NCBI GenBank assembly: GCA_001772615.1
Contig: MEUZ01000007.1
Span: 110,947-174,946, forward strand
Direction of reading: 5' to 3'
Origin: a candidate division WWE3 bacterium RIFCSPHIGHO2_01_FULL_40_23
GTDB lineage: Bacteria > Patescibacteria > WWE3 > UBA101185 > 2-01-FULL-41-18
Length of the DNA: 64,000 nt
Below, one piece after another: positions 1 to 7,253 of the stretch. A program made the position numbers and the translations under genes. Position 1 is the first letter of the stretch. Each line of letters starts with the position of its first letter. The notes beneath the pieces are model-generated. The model saw nothing but the letters and a program-made list of their open reading frames with translations. It did no database searches and was not told the DNA's origin.

Positions 1-66
1 TCAACCATATAGAGTCTAGCTGAACTATCAAGAAAGTACCAAAAGTAAGTTATAAACTGAACAGAC

Positions 67-1722
67 CTATTCTTCCTTTGCGTCTGATAAGCTCTCTAAA
101 ACTCTCTTTGCGTCCTTGTTTTGAGGGTCAAGCTCCAAAACTTTTAAAAGATAAGATTGGGCCCAGCTCACCCTACCCTTCACCAGCTCAACTTCTGACA
201 TATTGTAGTAAGACTGCCACATTAAAGGGTAATTATTGATATTACCCATGAAAATCTTCTCCGCCTCATTGACCTTGCCAAGCCTTAAGTAGCTTAATCC
301 GAGATTATTGTAAGCATCAGGGTAAACACCGCCTCTTAACTCAATTGCCTTCTTAAATTCATCGGAAGCCCCTTCGTAATCTTTTTTAGTTAGGTATGTT
401 TCACCAAGCAGTTTGTGGGCTCTTGAGCTATTGGGTACAACTCTTACTGCAGATTTCCATAAATTTTCGGGTGTTGACCACTCTCTGTTCCTAAAAATCA
501 CCTTAGTTGAGTACAATATTACTAATATACCCCCTAGAATCATTGCCAAACTGTCAAATCTTGCCTTTTTTGATATCCAGATAAAAAACAATGCGACAAG
601 TGAGCAGAAAGCCACGTTCCCAAGATATAAATACCTTTCGGTAAAATAAGAAGATGTCTGAACCGGGCTGAAAGTCGGCCCAAGAGAAACAACAACAAAC
701 AAGAGAAGTCCCGATACTTCCCTGTAAATCTCCCACAAATACAAAATCAGACCGAATACCACAACGGTGAAAGCCCAGAATACAAAAACATCAAAGTCAG
801 TAACAACATCACCTTCGTGAAATATAGACAATCCCAGGGGAAAGGACAAAAGCTTAAAGTTACTATAAATCTCATAAGGAACTCTCTCAAAGTAGGGGGC
901 GGAACCCTCAATATTTGCCTCAAATGAGCCTTGGAGGTAGTCAATTCTTGCTGAATACGGCCTTACAATAAGAAAAATGTGGATAAGCATGACAAAAATA
1001 AGAGGGATAAAACGGAATCGGGAGGATACTTTTTTCTCAAACTGATAGTTATAAATCTGATCAATGATTATTAAAAGTGGAATAAACATCACCGAAAAGC
1101 TGTTATTTACAAGAACAAGAGTAATTCCGTAAACGACGACGGTGCCTAAAAAATACCTGATTTTATTGGTGTTTCTAAACAAAAGGTATAAAACGGCCAT
1201 AAATAGAAAACCCATGGCGTTTGTTATGTAAATTGAGGCCGAAATCCATGAGACTGCCTCCGTATTTATCGGAGAAACGGCAAAAAGCAGGGACGACAAT
1301 TTTGCCGTTTTTTTATCAAAAAGCATTGAAACAAGGACAAAAACTAAAATAACGGCCAAAATATGAAACAAAACATGAGTCAAATGCAAAGGAACAGGAT
1401 TTAAGTCGAAAAACCTGAAAGACATGGCATAAATGACCTTCTGCAGATTTAGTGTTTTAAGAGAGGCTTTTAAATCCCTCACTTCGACGTTTTCTTTAAA
1501 GCCAAGAATATCATCCGCTACAAACTCCCCTTTTAAAGAGTTAAAGTAAATCCCCAAAGCCGCCAAAACCACAAGTAAAATGAACTTATAGTTGGATAAA
1601 AGGTAACGGAGTACATTTGAAATAGAGTTAAACTCCCCGCTTTGAGCCGCTTCGGGGGCTTTTATCTCCCCTACCCTATTTAACCCTTTATCAAGTTTTC
1701 TTTTGGCTTTAGCATTTTTCAT
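67..1722 (-). CDS. TMTC-like membrane glycosyltransferase with C-terminal TPR repeats
   Basis: 551 aa. After a basic cytoplasmic start there are about ten hydrophobic segments (residues ~45-410). An early luminal stretch FNSLKGEFVADDIL resembles the first loop of TMTC/ArnT-type GT-C glycosyltransferases, and the C-terminus (~430-545) holds tetratricopeptide repeats (SSRAHKLLGETYLTKKDYEG, YPDAYNNLGLSYLRLGKVNE). The family moves sugars from a lipid carrier to protein or glycan on the outer face of the membrane; that function is inferred from family. It is the last gene of a leftward unit, and only 66 bases of AT-rich sequence lie beyond its stop, in which I see nothing. Substrate unknown. Confidence 0.72.
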   Translation of the reverse strand: MKNAKAKRKLDKGLNRVGEIKAPEAAQSGEFNSISNVLRYLLSNYKFILLVVLAALGIYFNSLKGEFVADDILGFKENVEVRDLKASLKTLNLQKVIYAMSFRFFDLNPVPLHLTHVLFHILAVILVFVLVSMLFDKKTAKLSSLLFAVSPINTEAVSWISASIYITNAMGFLFMAVLYLLFRNTNKIRYFLGTVVVYGITLVLVNNSFSVMFIPLLIIIDQIYNYQFEKKVSSRFRFIPLIFVMLIHIFLIVRPYSARIDYLQGSFEANIEGSAPYFERVPYEIYSNFKLLSFPLGLSIFHEGDVVTDFDVFVFWAFTVVVFGLILYLWEIYREVSGLLLFVVVSLGPTFSPVQTSSYFTERYLYLGNVAFCSLVALFFIWISKKARFDSLAMILGGILVILYSTKVIFRNREWSTPENLWKSAVRVVPNSSRAHKLLGETYLTKKDYEGASDEFKKAIELRGGVYPDAYNNLGLSYLRLGKVNEAEKIFMGNINNYPLMWQSYYNMSEVELVKGRVSWAQSYLLKVLELDPQNKDAKRVLESLSDAKEE

Positions 1723-1819
1723 ATTAATTACAGATGGAAATCAGACAGAAGCCTAAGTTGATTTCCTTCGTAAAAATTGATACAAGTATATTATCCTATT
1801 CCCCCTATGGAGGTTAAAT

Positions 1820-2008
1820 ATGTCAGCCTTTTGGACGGCAGGAGCGATCCTGGTCGTGGTTCTGCTGGTTCTGTTCTTCGCAGCTATGTACAGCGCAGAC
1901 GAGCGTGCCCGCCGCCAGAAAGAGGCGGAGGAAAGATACATGGCCCCGACTCCGGACATGGTCGCGCAACCATTCATCCGCGACGGGCCAAATGGCGGCG
2001 GACAATAG
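1820..2008 (+). CDS. Small single-span membrane protein, unknown function
   Basis: 62 aa. A clear Shine-Dalgarno GGAGG (1809-1813) precedes the ATG. An N-terminal membrane helix (residues ~5-24, ILVVVLLVLFFAAMY) is followed by a short charged tail with an amphipathic EERARRQKEAEER stretch and a Gly-rich end. It is a monocistronic cassette closed by a hairpin terminator at 2058-2091. Base composition is GC-richer than the neighbouring backbone genes, like the island genes further on. I do not recognise the family. Confidence 0.65.
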   Translation: MSAFWTAGAILVVVLLVLFFAAMYSADERARRQKEAEERYMAPTPDMVAQPFIRDGPNGGGQ

Positions 2009-2057
2009 TTTCTCCAACCCAAAATCACAAAAAGAGGCGGTCTAAAACAGGCTCATC

Positions 2058-2098
2058 ACACACGGAGGTTTACACCAAAATCTCCGTGTGTCTTATCT
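2058..2098 (+). terminator. Intrinsic terminator after the small membrane gene
   Basis: Perfect 10-bp inverted repeat ACACACGGAG (2058-2067) / CTCCGTGTGT (2082-2091), followed by TCTTATCTT. It closes the cassette that begins at 1820. Confidence 0.7.
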
Positions 2099-2103
2099 TA
2101 AAC

Positions 2104-2132
2104 TTGACGGCCATTTACAATTAAGGTATAAA
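2104..2132 (+). promoter_or_regulatory. Sigma70-type promoter
   Basis: TTGACG (2104-2109), a 17-base spacer and TATAAA (2127-2132). Expected transcription start is about 2139. The first ATG (2141) opens only a 24-codon reading frame without a Shine-Dalgarno site, so the product is either a short leaderless peptide or a small RNA ending at the terminator at 2242. Confidence 0.55.
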
Positions 2133-2140
2133 TTAAAGCA

Positions 2141-2215
2141 ATGAAAGAAGCGGCAATTTTCCTGTTACAACGACATATTTCGTATTGGCACAGACACAAA
2201 CAGCTTGGTGTTTGA
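2141..2215 (+). other. Very short reading frame or small RNA, 24 codons
   Basis: An ATG lies about 9 bases downstream of a good -10 box and heads a 24-codon frame ending in TGA. A terminator follows at 2242-2275. Coding potential is too short to judge; the promoter and terminator pair equally support a small RNA of about 135 nt. Confidence 0.25.
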
Positions 2216-2241
2216 CTCCGGGTTTATTAACCCAATAATGT

Positions 2242-2276
2242 AAGCTCGGAGCTAAATCCCGAGCTTTTTTGTTTTT
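2242..2276 (+). terminator. Intrinsic terminator
   Basis: AAGCTCGG (2242-2249) pairs with CCGAGCTT (2259-2266), followed by TTTTTGTTTTTCT. It ends the short transcription unit that starts near 2139. Confidence 0.7.
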
Positions 2277-2404
2277 CTCTAAAAAAGTTGGGGCTTGGTT
2301 AAAAAGACAAATTTTGTTTGCCTTTTAAACCCCGTCCTAACCGCTTTGCAAAACCGAATTTAGTTTTGTGAGGACATGACGTGGAGAAAGGATCGGACTT
2401 AGCC

Positions 2405-2524
2405 ATGACGTACCCGAGCTACCGCCCGGCCTACCCGCCCCCGGCTCGCCCCGCTGATGATTACGATCATCCGCCCCAGGCGCGCACCGCGGACGATTGG
2501 CCGCCTCCCGCTCGCCCTAGCTAA
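2405..2524 (+). CDS. Proline-rich small protein
   Basis: 39 aa, about one third proline (YRPAYPPPARPADDY, HPPQARTADDWPPPARPS). AAAGGA lies upstream at a long spacing. Codons are strongly GC-rich compared with the surrounding AT-rich DNA, which argues for a real or recently acquired gene. A perfect 14-bp inverted repeat follows directly. No family recognised; could be a spurious frame. Confidence 0.42.
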   Translation: MTYPSYRPAYPPPARPADDYDHPPQARTADDWPPPARPS

Positions 2525-2544
2525 ACCGGCACGGGAGTAAGACA

Positions 2545-2594
2545 TTGGACGGTAAGGAGAGTAGTTTGAAAGAAGCAGCTTCCTTACCGTCCAA
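2545..2594. terminator. Perfect 14-bp inverted repeat after the proline-rich gene
   Basis: TTGGACGGTAAGGA (2545-2558) and its exact reverse complement (2581-2594) enclose a 22-base loop and are followed by a T-rich CATTTTACC. Probable terminator for the gene ending at 2524. Confidence 0.5.
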
Positions 2595-2634
2595 GTTCAT
2601 TTTACCATTAGCGTATACATCAATAAGCAGGCTC

Positions 2635-2778
2635 ACGATTCCGGGATTTAGATCCCCGCTTTCGCGGGGATGACATCTGTAATACGGAATGACAACCCCC
2701 CCACTTGTCATTCCGTGCCTGACACGGAATCTCTCTAGGTTGTCGTTGAGATTCCGCATCAAGTGCGGGATGACAGTA
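2635..2778. repeat. Cluster of dispersed palindromic repeats
   Basis: Four head-to-tail palindromes of one family: ATCCCCGC-TTTC-GCGGGGAT, TGTCATTCCGT arms in both orientations, and ATTCCGCATCAAGTGCGGGAT. Each ends in GGGATGACA or a variant. The same family recurs at 5415-5455, 10415-10487, 14310-14590, 16618-16692, 19605-19700, 22545-22610, 25255-25375, 41100-41195 and 56270-56380. It fills most of the gap before the peptidase gene. Confidence 0.75.
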
Positions 2779-2835
2779 TGAGACGTAAATTGAGCTTTGA
2801 TATTATCGGACTTGAGCTATATATTGACAACAAAT

Positions 2836-3924
2836 ATGAACGAAAAATTACAAAGGCTTTCAAAAAAATTAAAAGACCAAAAAGTTGACACGTTTCTCAT
2901 ATCCAATTACTACAGCATTTATTATTTGAGTGGCTTTAAAGGAGCCGTATCCGAAGACAGGGAGGTATATTTAGTCTATTCAAAGAAAAAATTGAACCTA
3001 GTGGCTCCACGCCTCTATCAGGAGGAAGCGAAGGCTCTCTCATCCAAAGACCTGAAGGTTTTTATAACCAGTGAAAGAGACAAGCTCCTTGCAACGGCTA
3101 CCGACCTTCTTGATGCCAAACAAACCGTCGGCTTTGAATCCGAGGACTTGAAGTACAAGGAGTATGAGGAAACCAGGCTTTTGCTAAAGGAGAAAAAGCT
3201 CATAAGCCTTGAAAATTTAGTGCTTGGCATAAGGGAGATTAAGACGGGAGAGGAAATAAGCCTTATAAGAAAAGCGCAGGAGATTACCTACAAAGCTTTA
3301 AAAAAGGTTCTTCCTTTAATTAAAGAAGGGATAACTGAAAAGGAAATTTCCGAGAAACTGCGTCTTTCAATGCTCTCACTAGGCGCAGAGAGCGAGTCTT
3401 TTGGCTCAATTGTTGCGGCAAATAAAGGTTCCGCATTGCCGCATTACGAAACATCAAATAAAAAAATTAAAAACGGGGACATGATTTTAATTGATTGGGG
3501 AGCAAAATATAAAGGATACTGCGGTGACTCAACGAGAGTTATATTTCTTAAAAAGGTTCCTGGTGACACAGTTGCAAACGTTTATAATCTTGTTCTTAAA
3601 GCACAGGAAAAGGCTATAAATGGCTTAAAGGCTGGAATGACAGGAAGTGAGGGTTATGATATGGCTAATAAAGTTTTTGTTGAGAACAAAGTTGAAAAAT
3701 ATTTTACGCACGGGCTTGGGCATGGCATCGGTCTTGCAGTTCATGAAGAACCTTATTTAAGAAAAACGGTAGAGAAACCGCTTCTTGAGGGATCTGTATT
3801 TAGCGTAGAGCCCGGTTTGTACTTTACAAAATGGGGAGGAATAAGAATTGAGGACCTCGTTGCCCTTAGAGCAGACAAAGCCGAGGTGCTTGGCAGTTAC
3901 CCAAAAGAAATCGTCATTTTATAA
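2836..3924 (+). CDS. M24 metallopeptidase (Xaa-Pro aminopeptidase-like)
   Basis: 362 aa from the ATG at 2836. An N-terminal creatinase-like domain (~1-120) precedes a pita-bread catalytic domain. Metal ligands of the M24 family are visible: the Asp pair in LIDWGAKYKGYCGDSTRV, His in GLGHGIGLAVHEE, Glu in SVEPGLY and Glu in IRIEDLV. It would remove N-terminal residues ahead of proline in the cytoplasm. The more upstream ATG at 2797 is less likely, because a TTGATA-17-TATATT promoter (2797-2825) lies inside that extension and places transcription only a few bases before 2836. rpmG follows under its own promoter. Confidence 0.85.
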   Translation: MNEKLQRLSKKLKDQKVDTFLISNYYSIYYLSGFKGAVSEDREVYLVYSKKKLNLVAPRLYQEEAKALSSKDLKVFITSERDKLLATATDLLDAKQTVGFESEDLKYKEYEETRLLLKEKKLISLENLVLGIREIKTGEEISLIRKAQEITYKALKKVLPLIKEGITEKEISEKLRLSMLSLGAESESFGSIVAANKGSALPHYETSNKKIKNGDMILIDWGAKYKGYCGDSTRVIFLKKVPGDTVANVYNLVLKAQEKAINGLKAGMTGSEGYDMANKVFVENKVEKYFTHGLGHGIGLAVHEEPYLRKTVEKPLLEGSVFSVEPGLYFTKWGGIRIEDLVALRADKAEVLGSYPKEIVIL

Positions 3925-3939
3925 AAGTTCAAGTCTTAA

Positions 3940-3968
3940 TTGACACAGGTTTAACTTTCAAAGATAAT
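3940..3968 (+). promoter_or_regulatory. Promoter of rpmG, giving a leaderless start
   Basis: TTGACA (3940-3945), 17-base spacer, GATAAT (3963-3968). The -10 ends seven bases before the rpmG ATG, so the transcript should begin at or next to the start codon. No Shine-Dalgarno is present. Confidence 0.65.
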
Positions 3969-3975
3969 TCAACGC

Positions 3976-4149
3976 ATGGCAAAAAAGACTTCAAGAATAC
4001 TTTTGTTACTTGTTTGCACCCAATGCAAAAGTCAAAACTACATAACGGCAAAAAATAAAATTAACTCAACCGATAAGATAACGCTTAAAAAATACTGCAA
4101 AAAGTGTAAAGCCCATACTGAACACAAAGAATCCACCAAGCTTAAATAA
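3976..4149 (+). CDS. rpmG: 50S ribosomal protein L33
   Basis: 57 aa. Sequence is typical L33: a basic start, two CxxC pairs (CTQC and CKKC) forming a zinc ribbon, the block NYITAKNK, and a basic C-terminus. It belongs to the large ribosomal subunit near the E site. In many bacteria rpmG sits directly before secE-nusG; here it is about 31 kb away from secE and stands alone with its own leaderless promoter. Confidence 0.88.
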   Translation: MAKKTSRILLLLVCTQCKSQNYITAKNKINSTDKITLKKYCKKCKAHTEHKESTKLK

Positions 4150-4157
4150 CCTATAAT

Positions 4158-4185
4158 TTGACAACTCAGCGGGTTCTATTAGAAT
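4158..4185 (+). promoter_or_regulatory. Promoter of the first small paralogue
   Basis: TTGACA (4158-4163), 16-base spacer, TAGAAT (4180-4185). It gives a leader of about 26 bases with the Shine-Dalgarno AAAGGAGAGGG before the ATG at 4218. A matching TTGACC-16-TAAAAT promoter (4635-4662) precedes the second paralogue. Confidence 0.55.
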
Positions 4186-4217
4186 ATTCTTATCCACACA
4201 AACAAAAGGAGAGGGAA

Positions 4218-4535
4218 ATGGCAACTGACGTTCAAGTTCGCCCAGACGATATCAACCTCCAAACAACACTTAGAGATACATTTGGAAAATGGGAGGCGGA
4301 ACTTGCCGCAACTATAATCGTAGTTTTCTGTAGGGATCGCAGGGGTTGGGTGAAGTTTTCATCCGAAGACATCACTCGCCTTGCGCCAGGCAGGGACGGG
4401 ATTCTCGCACAAGTTGGACTCGAAATACTGGTTGAAAAGCGCTGGATAACAAAGGTCGAGGGTGATCTTCTTCAAGTCACACCGGCTTTCATAGAAAGGT
4501 GCCATGAAAAGCATCCCGTGATTGCCAGGGCATGA
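4218..4535 (+). CDS. Small paralogous protein A of three, unknown function
   Basis: 105 aa from the ATG that follows AAAGGAGAGGG. It shares with the proteins at 4694 and 5025 a pattern of I-x-P-E/D-D/H-I near the start, a central W-E-x-x-L-A-A-T-I-I-V block, GWVKF/AWVPF, a G(I/L)(E/Y)-x-L-x-E-K/G block and LQVT-x-x-F near the end. The pattern of alternating helices and a short beta hairpin suggests a winged-helix-like fold, but this is inference. It has its own promoter and terminator (4544-4580). I do not recognise the family. Confidence 0.7.
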   Translation: MATDVQVRPDDINLQTTLRDTFGKWEAELAATIIVVFCRDRRGWVKFSSEDITRLAPGRDGILAQVGLEILVEKRWITKVEGDLLQVTPAFIERCHEKHPVIARA

Positions 4536-4543
4536 ATGATTCC

Positions 4544-4580
4544 AGGAGGAAGCTTAAACACATAAACTTCCTCCTTTTTG
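4544..4580 (+). terminator. Terminator after paralogue A
   Basis: AGGAGGAAG (4544-4552) pairs with CTTCCTCCT (4567-4575), followed by TTTTG. The same arm sequence recurs in the terminator at 5339. Confidence 0.75.
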
Positions 4581-4693
4581 TTTCAAAAATAACTCTACTT
4601 GTACGACCTAAAACACCACTCGTCCCCTCCTGACTTGACCAGGAACCTAATTAAAGTAAAATCTACTTAACCCTAAAAAAGCGGAGAGAACCA

Positions 4694-5008
4694 ATGTTAA
4701 CCAGCACAATCAAACCTGAAGATATTGACCCCGAGGGGGTGCTGATGCCTGGAAAGTACGTTATGAAGGGAATTGAAATAGTCTGGCCATTAATTGTGAG
4801 ATGGTGTCAGACTAAAGGCGGGTGGGTCCCTTTCTCTAATGCGGAGCTTCTTCCTTTTTGCAAAAACCATGTGACGGATGACCTCTACGTTGGCATCGGC
4901 CTGATGCAGCTCCACGAGAAAGGGTTTTTAACAAAACTGGGTCAGTTTACATACGAAGTTACGGAAGCATTTGTCCAACTTCTTCCGAGGAAACAACCAC
5001 CTAGATGA
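4694..5008 (+). CDS. Small paralogous protein B of three, unknown function
   Basis: 104 aa with Shine-Dalgarno GCGGAGAG. Related to the proteins at 4218 and 5025 through the GGWVPFSNAELL block, the GLMQLHEKGFLTK block and YEVTEAFVQL at the C-terminus. It is the most diverged of the three, with an N-terminal VLMPGKYVMKGIEIVW in place of the LR-x-T-F-x-x-W-E segment. It forms a two-gene unit with the next gene (16-base gap). Confidence 0.7.
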   Translation: MLTSTIKPEDIDPEGVLMPGKYVMKGIEIVWPLIVRWCQTKGGWVPFSNAELLPFCKNHVTDDLYVGIGLMQLHEKGFLTKLGQFTYEVTEAFVQLLPRKQPPR

Positions 5009-5024
5009 GAAATAAGGAGAGAAA

Positions 5025-5330
5025 ATGCTTACAGTTCAAATCTTGCCTGAACACATTCTGTTAACGGAAGGTCTTCGCGGTACTTTCCCTGGATGGGAAG
5101 GGAATTTAGCCGCGACCGTCATAGTTACATATTGTATGAGCAAACAGGCGTGGGTCCCCTTCACTATGGGGGATTTGACCGAGTGGATGAAGCTATTTAG
5201 CTCGGCGCAGGATGGTATCTACATCCTTCTTGGGTATGGGTACCTGACAGAGGGAAAAGGAGGACAGCTTCAGGTAACAGAAGACTTCGTTCGGCTCTGC
5301 TACCAAAAGCACCCCCACCCCAGACTTTGA
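5025..5330 (+). CDS. Small paralogous protein C of three, unknown function
   Basis: 101 aa with Shine-Dalgarno AAGGAGAG. Closest to protein A: both carry LR-x-TF-x-x-WE-x-x-LAATVIV, an aromatic WV-x-F block, LGYGYLTE/LEILVEKRW, LQVTEDFVRLC and a terminal KHP. Tandem duplication with moderate divergence suggests specialised members of one family. The terminator at 5339 closes the unit. Confidence 0.7.
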   Translation: MLTVQILPEHILLTEGLRGTFPGWEGNLAATVIVTYCMSKQAWVPFTMGDLTEWMKLFSSAQDGIYILLGYGYLTEGKGGQLQVTEDFVRLCYQKHPHPRL

Positions 5331-5338
5331 ATCCCAAA

Positions 5339-5374
5339 GGAGGAAGCCAAACCCACAGCTTCCTCCCTTTTATT
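5339..5374 (+). terminator. Terminator after paralogue C
   Basis: GGAGGAAGC (5339-5347) pairs with GCTTCCTCC (5358-5366), followed by CTTTTATTT. Confidence 0.75.
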
Positions 5375-5414
5375 TCATGTCTATATTCTCTTCGACACCC
5401 TGGGGATTTTTTTT

Positions 5415-5455
5415 CAGGTTGTCATTCTGGACCTGATCCAGAATCATGTCTTAAT
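5415..5455. repeat. Dispersed palindromic repeat
   Basis: TTGTCATTCTGGACCTGATCCAGAAT: inverted arms ATTCTGGA / TCCAGAAT next to a GTCAT. Member of the family described at 2635. It lies between the paralogue cassettes and tRNA-Trp. Confidence 0.6.
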
Positions 5456-5507
5456 TTCATAAAAATTGTACTTTCAAGACTAAAAACTTATAATTAGAGA
5501 GCCATAT

Positions 5508-5581
5508 AGGGGTGTCGTTCAGCGGCAGGACGTTGGTCTCCAAAACCAATAACGGGGGTTCGATTCCCTCCACCCCTGCCA
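5508..5581 (+). tRNA. tRNA-Trp (anticodon CCA)
   Basis: 74 nt with CCA encoded. Acceptor AGGGGTG pairs with CACCCCT; the anticodon arm TTGGT-CTCCAAA-ACCAA carries CCA; the T arm has GGTTCGATTCC. It reads UGG, so TGA need not be tryptophan here, which fits the use of TGA as stop in this window. Confidence 0.93.
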
Positions 5582-5660
5582 AACAACCTATAGTTTGACT
5601 TAGGAATTTAAATCTTATACACTATAACAAGTTAATCTTGATCACAAAACGGAGCTTAAA

Positions 5661-5945
5661 ATGCCAATGCAACCTGGTGAGGCCATCAAAAAAGCAATTG
5701 AATGGTTGGTTAGCAATAAAGATAACCTTGAAGGAAAAAAATGTTCCCTTCCTTACGTGGAGGAGCATTTAATCAGGGTTTTCTTTGGCGGCAGTACCCC
5801 TGAAAGCAATGGCTGGATTGCCATTTGGACAACTAACCGAAATCCAAATGACAAACTCAAAGCCGAAGAAAGTGCTGCAGATATTGTAGCCGCCCTACAC
5901 AGAGAACTCAAACAAAAGGGATACACAGTTACGACATATCATTAA
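5661..5945 (+). CDS. Small protein of unknown function
   Basis: 94 aa, with a GGAGC Shine-Dalgarno before ATG and an upstream TTGACT (5595-5600) promoter element. Predicted mixed alpha/beta: an N-terminal helix AIKKAIEWLVSNKDN, a central strand pair around GWIAIWTTN, and a C-terminal helix DIVAALHRELKQKGY. First gene of a three-gene unit closed by the terminator at 6532. No family recognised. Confidence 0.68.
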   Translation: MPMQPGEAIKKAIEWLVSNKDNLEGKKCSLPYVEEHLIRVFFGGSTPESNGWIAIWTTNRNPNDKLKAEESAADIVAALHRELKQKGYTVTTYH

Positions 5946-5969
5946 AGCTATGCAGAAAAGGAGACGGAA

Positions 5970-6236
5970 ATGTCAGACACTTCAACAGCAGGATCAGATC
6001 AAGACTGGAAGGCAGAGAGCGCTGGATTAAGCGCCTTGGACTGGCTCCTAAAGAACAGGCCAGAGCGCCATACCCAAAAGCAGATCTTTGCAGTTTCCAA
6101 GCCCGCCATACTACCCTTAGAGGACGCTTCGGGGTATAGCGTTATAATGGCCCTAAAGGGGACCGGCGGTTACTGGTTCTATACTTTTGAGGTACGCGGA
6201 GAACAGGTTACTTTAATAAGTGAAGAACAAAAGTAA
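5970..6236 (+). CDS. Small protein of unknown function
   Basis: 88 aa, Shine-Dalgarno AAAAGGAGACGG, 24 bases after the previous gene. Acidic N-terminus, a helix around GLSALDWLLKNRPERH, then strands (GYSVIMALKGTGGYWFYTFEVRGEQVTLI). The helix ending in an aromatic-Leu-Leu motif resembles the start of the preceding protein (AIEWLVSNK vs ALDWLLKNR), so the two may be distant relatives. Function unknown. Confidence 0.65.
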   Translation: MSDTSTAGSDQDWKAESAGLSALDWLLKNRPERHTQKQIFAVSKPAILPLEDASGYSVIMALKGTGGYWFYTFEVRGEQVTLISEEQK

Positions 6237-6278
6237 CCTGCACGGACTAAACTAATCCCAAATCCAAAGGAGGATACG

Positions 6279-6515
6279 ATGGACCCTATGGCAATAGCTA
6301 TACTGGCCCTTATAGCTGCAACTGGCGAGAGGGTAGCAACGATAACGCAGCTTGTGGCCTGGCCAGATAGTTACGAATTCTGTGCGGTGACAGAACTTGG
6401 AAGGATCTTCTGCGTGATCGTGAGGCAGAAGGAAATGTCAGGAACACTCCAGGATCTTTCCGCGAAGAAGTCAAGCGAGTTCTCCTACACTCCCAACGGC
6501 GTCATACTACAATAG
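6279..6515 (+). CDS. Small protein of unknown function
   Basis: 78 aa, strong Shine-Dalgarno AAAGGAGGA. A hydrophobic N-terminus (MAIAILALIAATG) could be a signal or membrane anchor; the rest is polar with strands around FCAVTELGRIFCVIV. Third gene of the unit begun at 5661. Confidence 0.6.
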   Translation: MDPMAIAILALIAATGERVATITQLVAWPDSYEFCAVTELGRIFCVIVRQKEMSGTLQDLSAKKSSEFSYTPNGVILQ

Positions 6516-6531
6516 CCTCTGATGTCGGAAC

Positions 6532-6565
6532 AAAACGGTTCTTCTAAAAAGAGCCGTTTTTTGTT
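6532..6565 (+). terminator. Terminator of the 5661-6515 unit
   Basis: AAAACGGTTCT (6532 onward) pairs with AGAGCCGTTTT with one wobble, followed by TTGTT. Confidence 0.7.
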
Positions 6566-6640
6566 ACCCACTTCTCACAACAATTAATCTGAAAAACTAT
6601 AAAAAATCCCAACTTCTTCCACCACCCCCCAAATAATTGG

Positions 6641-6669
6641 TTGACAGAATTCTGTAAGAATTCTATAAT
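6641..6669 (+). promoter_or_regulatory. Consensus promoter with tandem operator palindromes
   Basis: TTGACA (6641-6646), 17-base spacer, TATAAT (6664-6669): a perfect sigma70 consensus. The spacer holds two copies of the palindrome AGAATTCT (6646-6653 and 6657-6664), 11 bases apart, so on the same helix face. This is the expected layout for autorepression by the Phd-type antitoxin encoded immediately downstream. Confidence 0.75.
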
Positions 6670-6675
6670 TTACCT

Positions 6676-6963
6676 GTGACTCAAGAACAAATTATAAAAA
6701 AGGAAAGATTTACCAGCATTCAGGAAGCACAGGCAGGGCTCACGAACATCCTTAAAAAAGCTCAGGAAGGTGAATTTTTCTATAGAGTCCTTCGAAACAA
6801 TGAACCGATCGGTGTTCTCCTTCCCAATAACCTCTGGGAGGACTTAATTGAAGATTTGGAAGCTCTTAGTTCACCAAACTATTTAAAAAGCATAAAAGAA
6901 GCCAGAAAATCTAAAAAATTCTATACTCTAGAAGAAGTAAAAAAACAACTCAACCTCAAATAA
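6676..6963 (+). CDS. Phd/YefM-type antitoxin
   Basis: 95 aa with a GTG start placed seven bases after the -10 box, so the mRNA should be leaderless. The N-terminal part matches the Phd/YefM fold: a strand-helix ending in LTNILKKAQEGEFFYRVLRNNEPIGVLLPNNLWEDL. Such proteins bind DNA as dimers and neutralise a toxin through the C-terminal tail (KSKKFYTLEEVKKQL). The toxin gene follows after one base but is frameshifted. Confidence 0.8.
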   Translation: MTQEQIIKKERFTSIQEAQAGLTNILKKAQEGEFFYRVLRNNEPIGVLLPNNLWEDLIEDLEALSSPNYLKSIKEARKSKKFYTLEEVKKQLNLK

Positions 6964-6964
6964 T

Positions 6965-7215
6965 GTGCGAATTATATTATCCAAGCGGGCTTTAAAAGAT
7001 CTAAAGAAGATTAGCGCTGATAAAGGCGCCAGATCATTGATAAGCTTTCTTATTTTGAAAAGCAAGAAAACCCTTTGCTGTTCTCCGGACCGTTAACACA
7101 CTCTACACTTGGGCAAGCCAAGTTTAGAATTGGAGAATACAGAGTAACTTTTGACCATGATAACGAAAAAATAATAATCTTAAGAATTGGGCACAGGAAA
7201 GAAATTTACAAATAA
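6965..7215 (+). pseudogene. Frameshifted RelE/ParE-family toxin gene
   Basis: Frame one from GTG 6965 reads VRIILSKRALKDLKKISADK, the classic ParE/RelE opening. The rest of the family (QIIDKLSYFEKQE..., KFRIGEYRVTF, ILRIGHRKEIYK, stop 7213-7215) lies in another frame. One extra base near GGCGCCAG (about 7021-7031) would restore an 83-aa protein. Either the toxin is dead, leaving an orphan antitoxin, or the base is missing from the assembly. Confidence 0.75.
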
Positions 7216-7253
7216 TACAGGGTTCTAACTTCTCCCCCCACTCCCTGCCAAGC

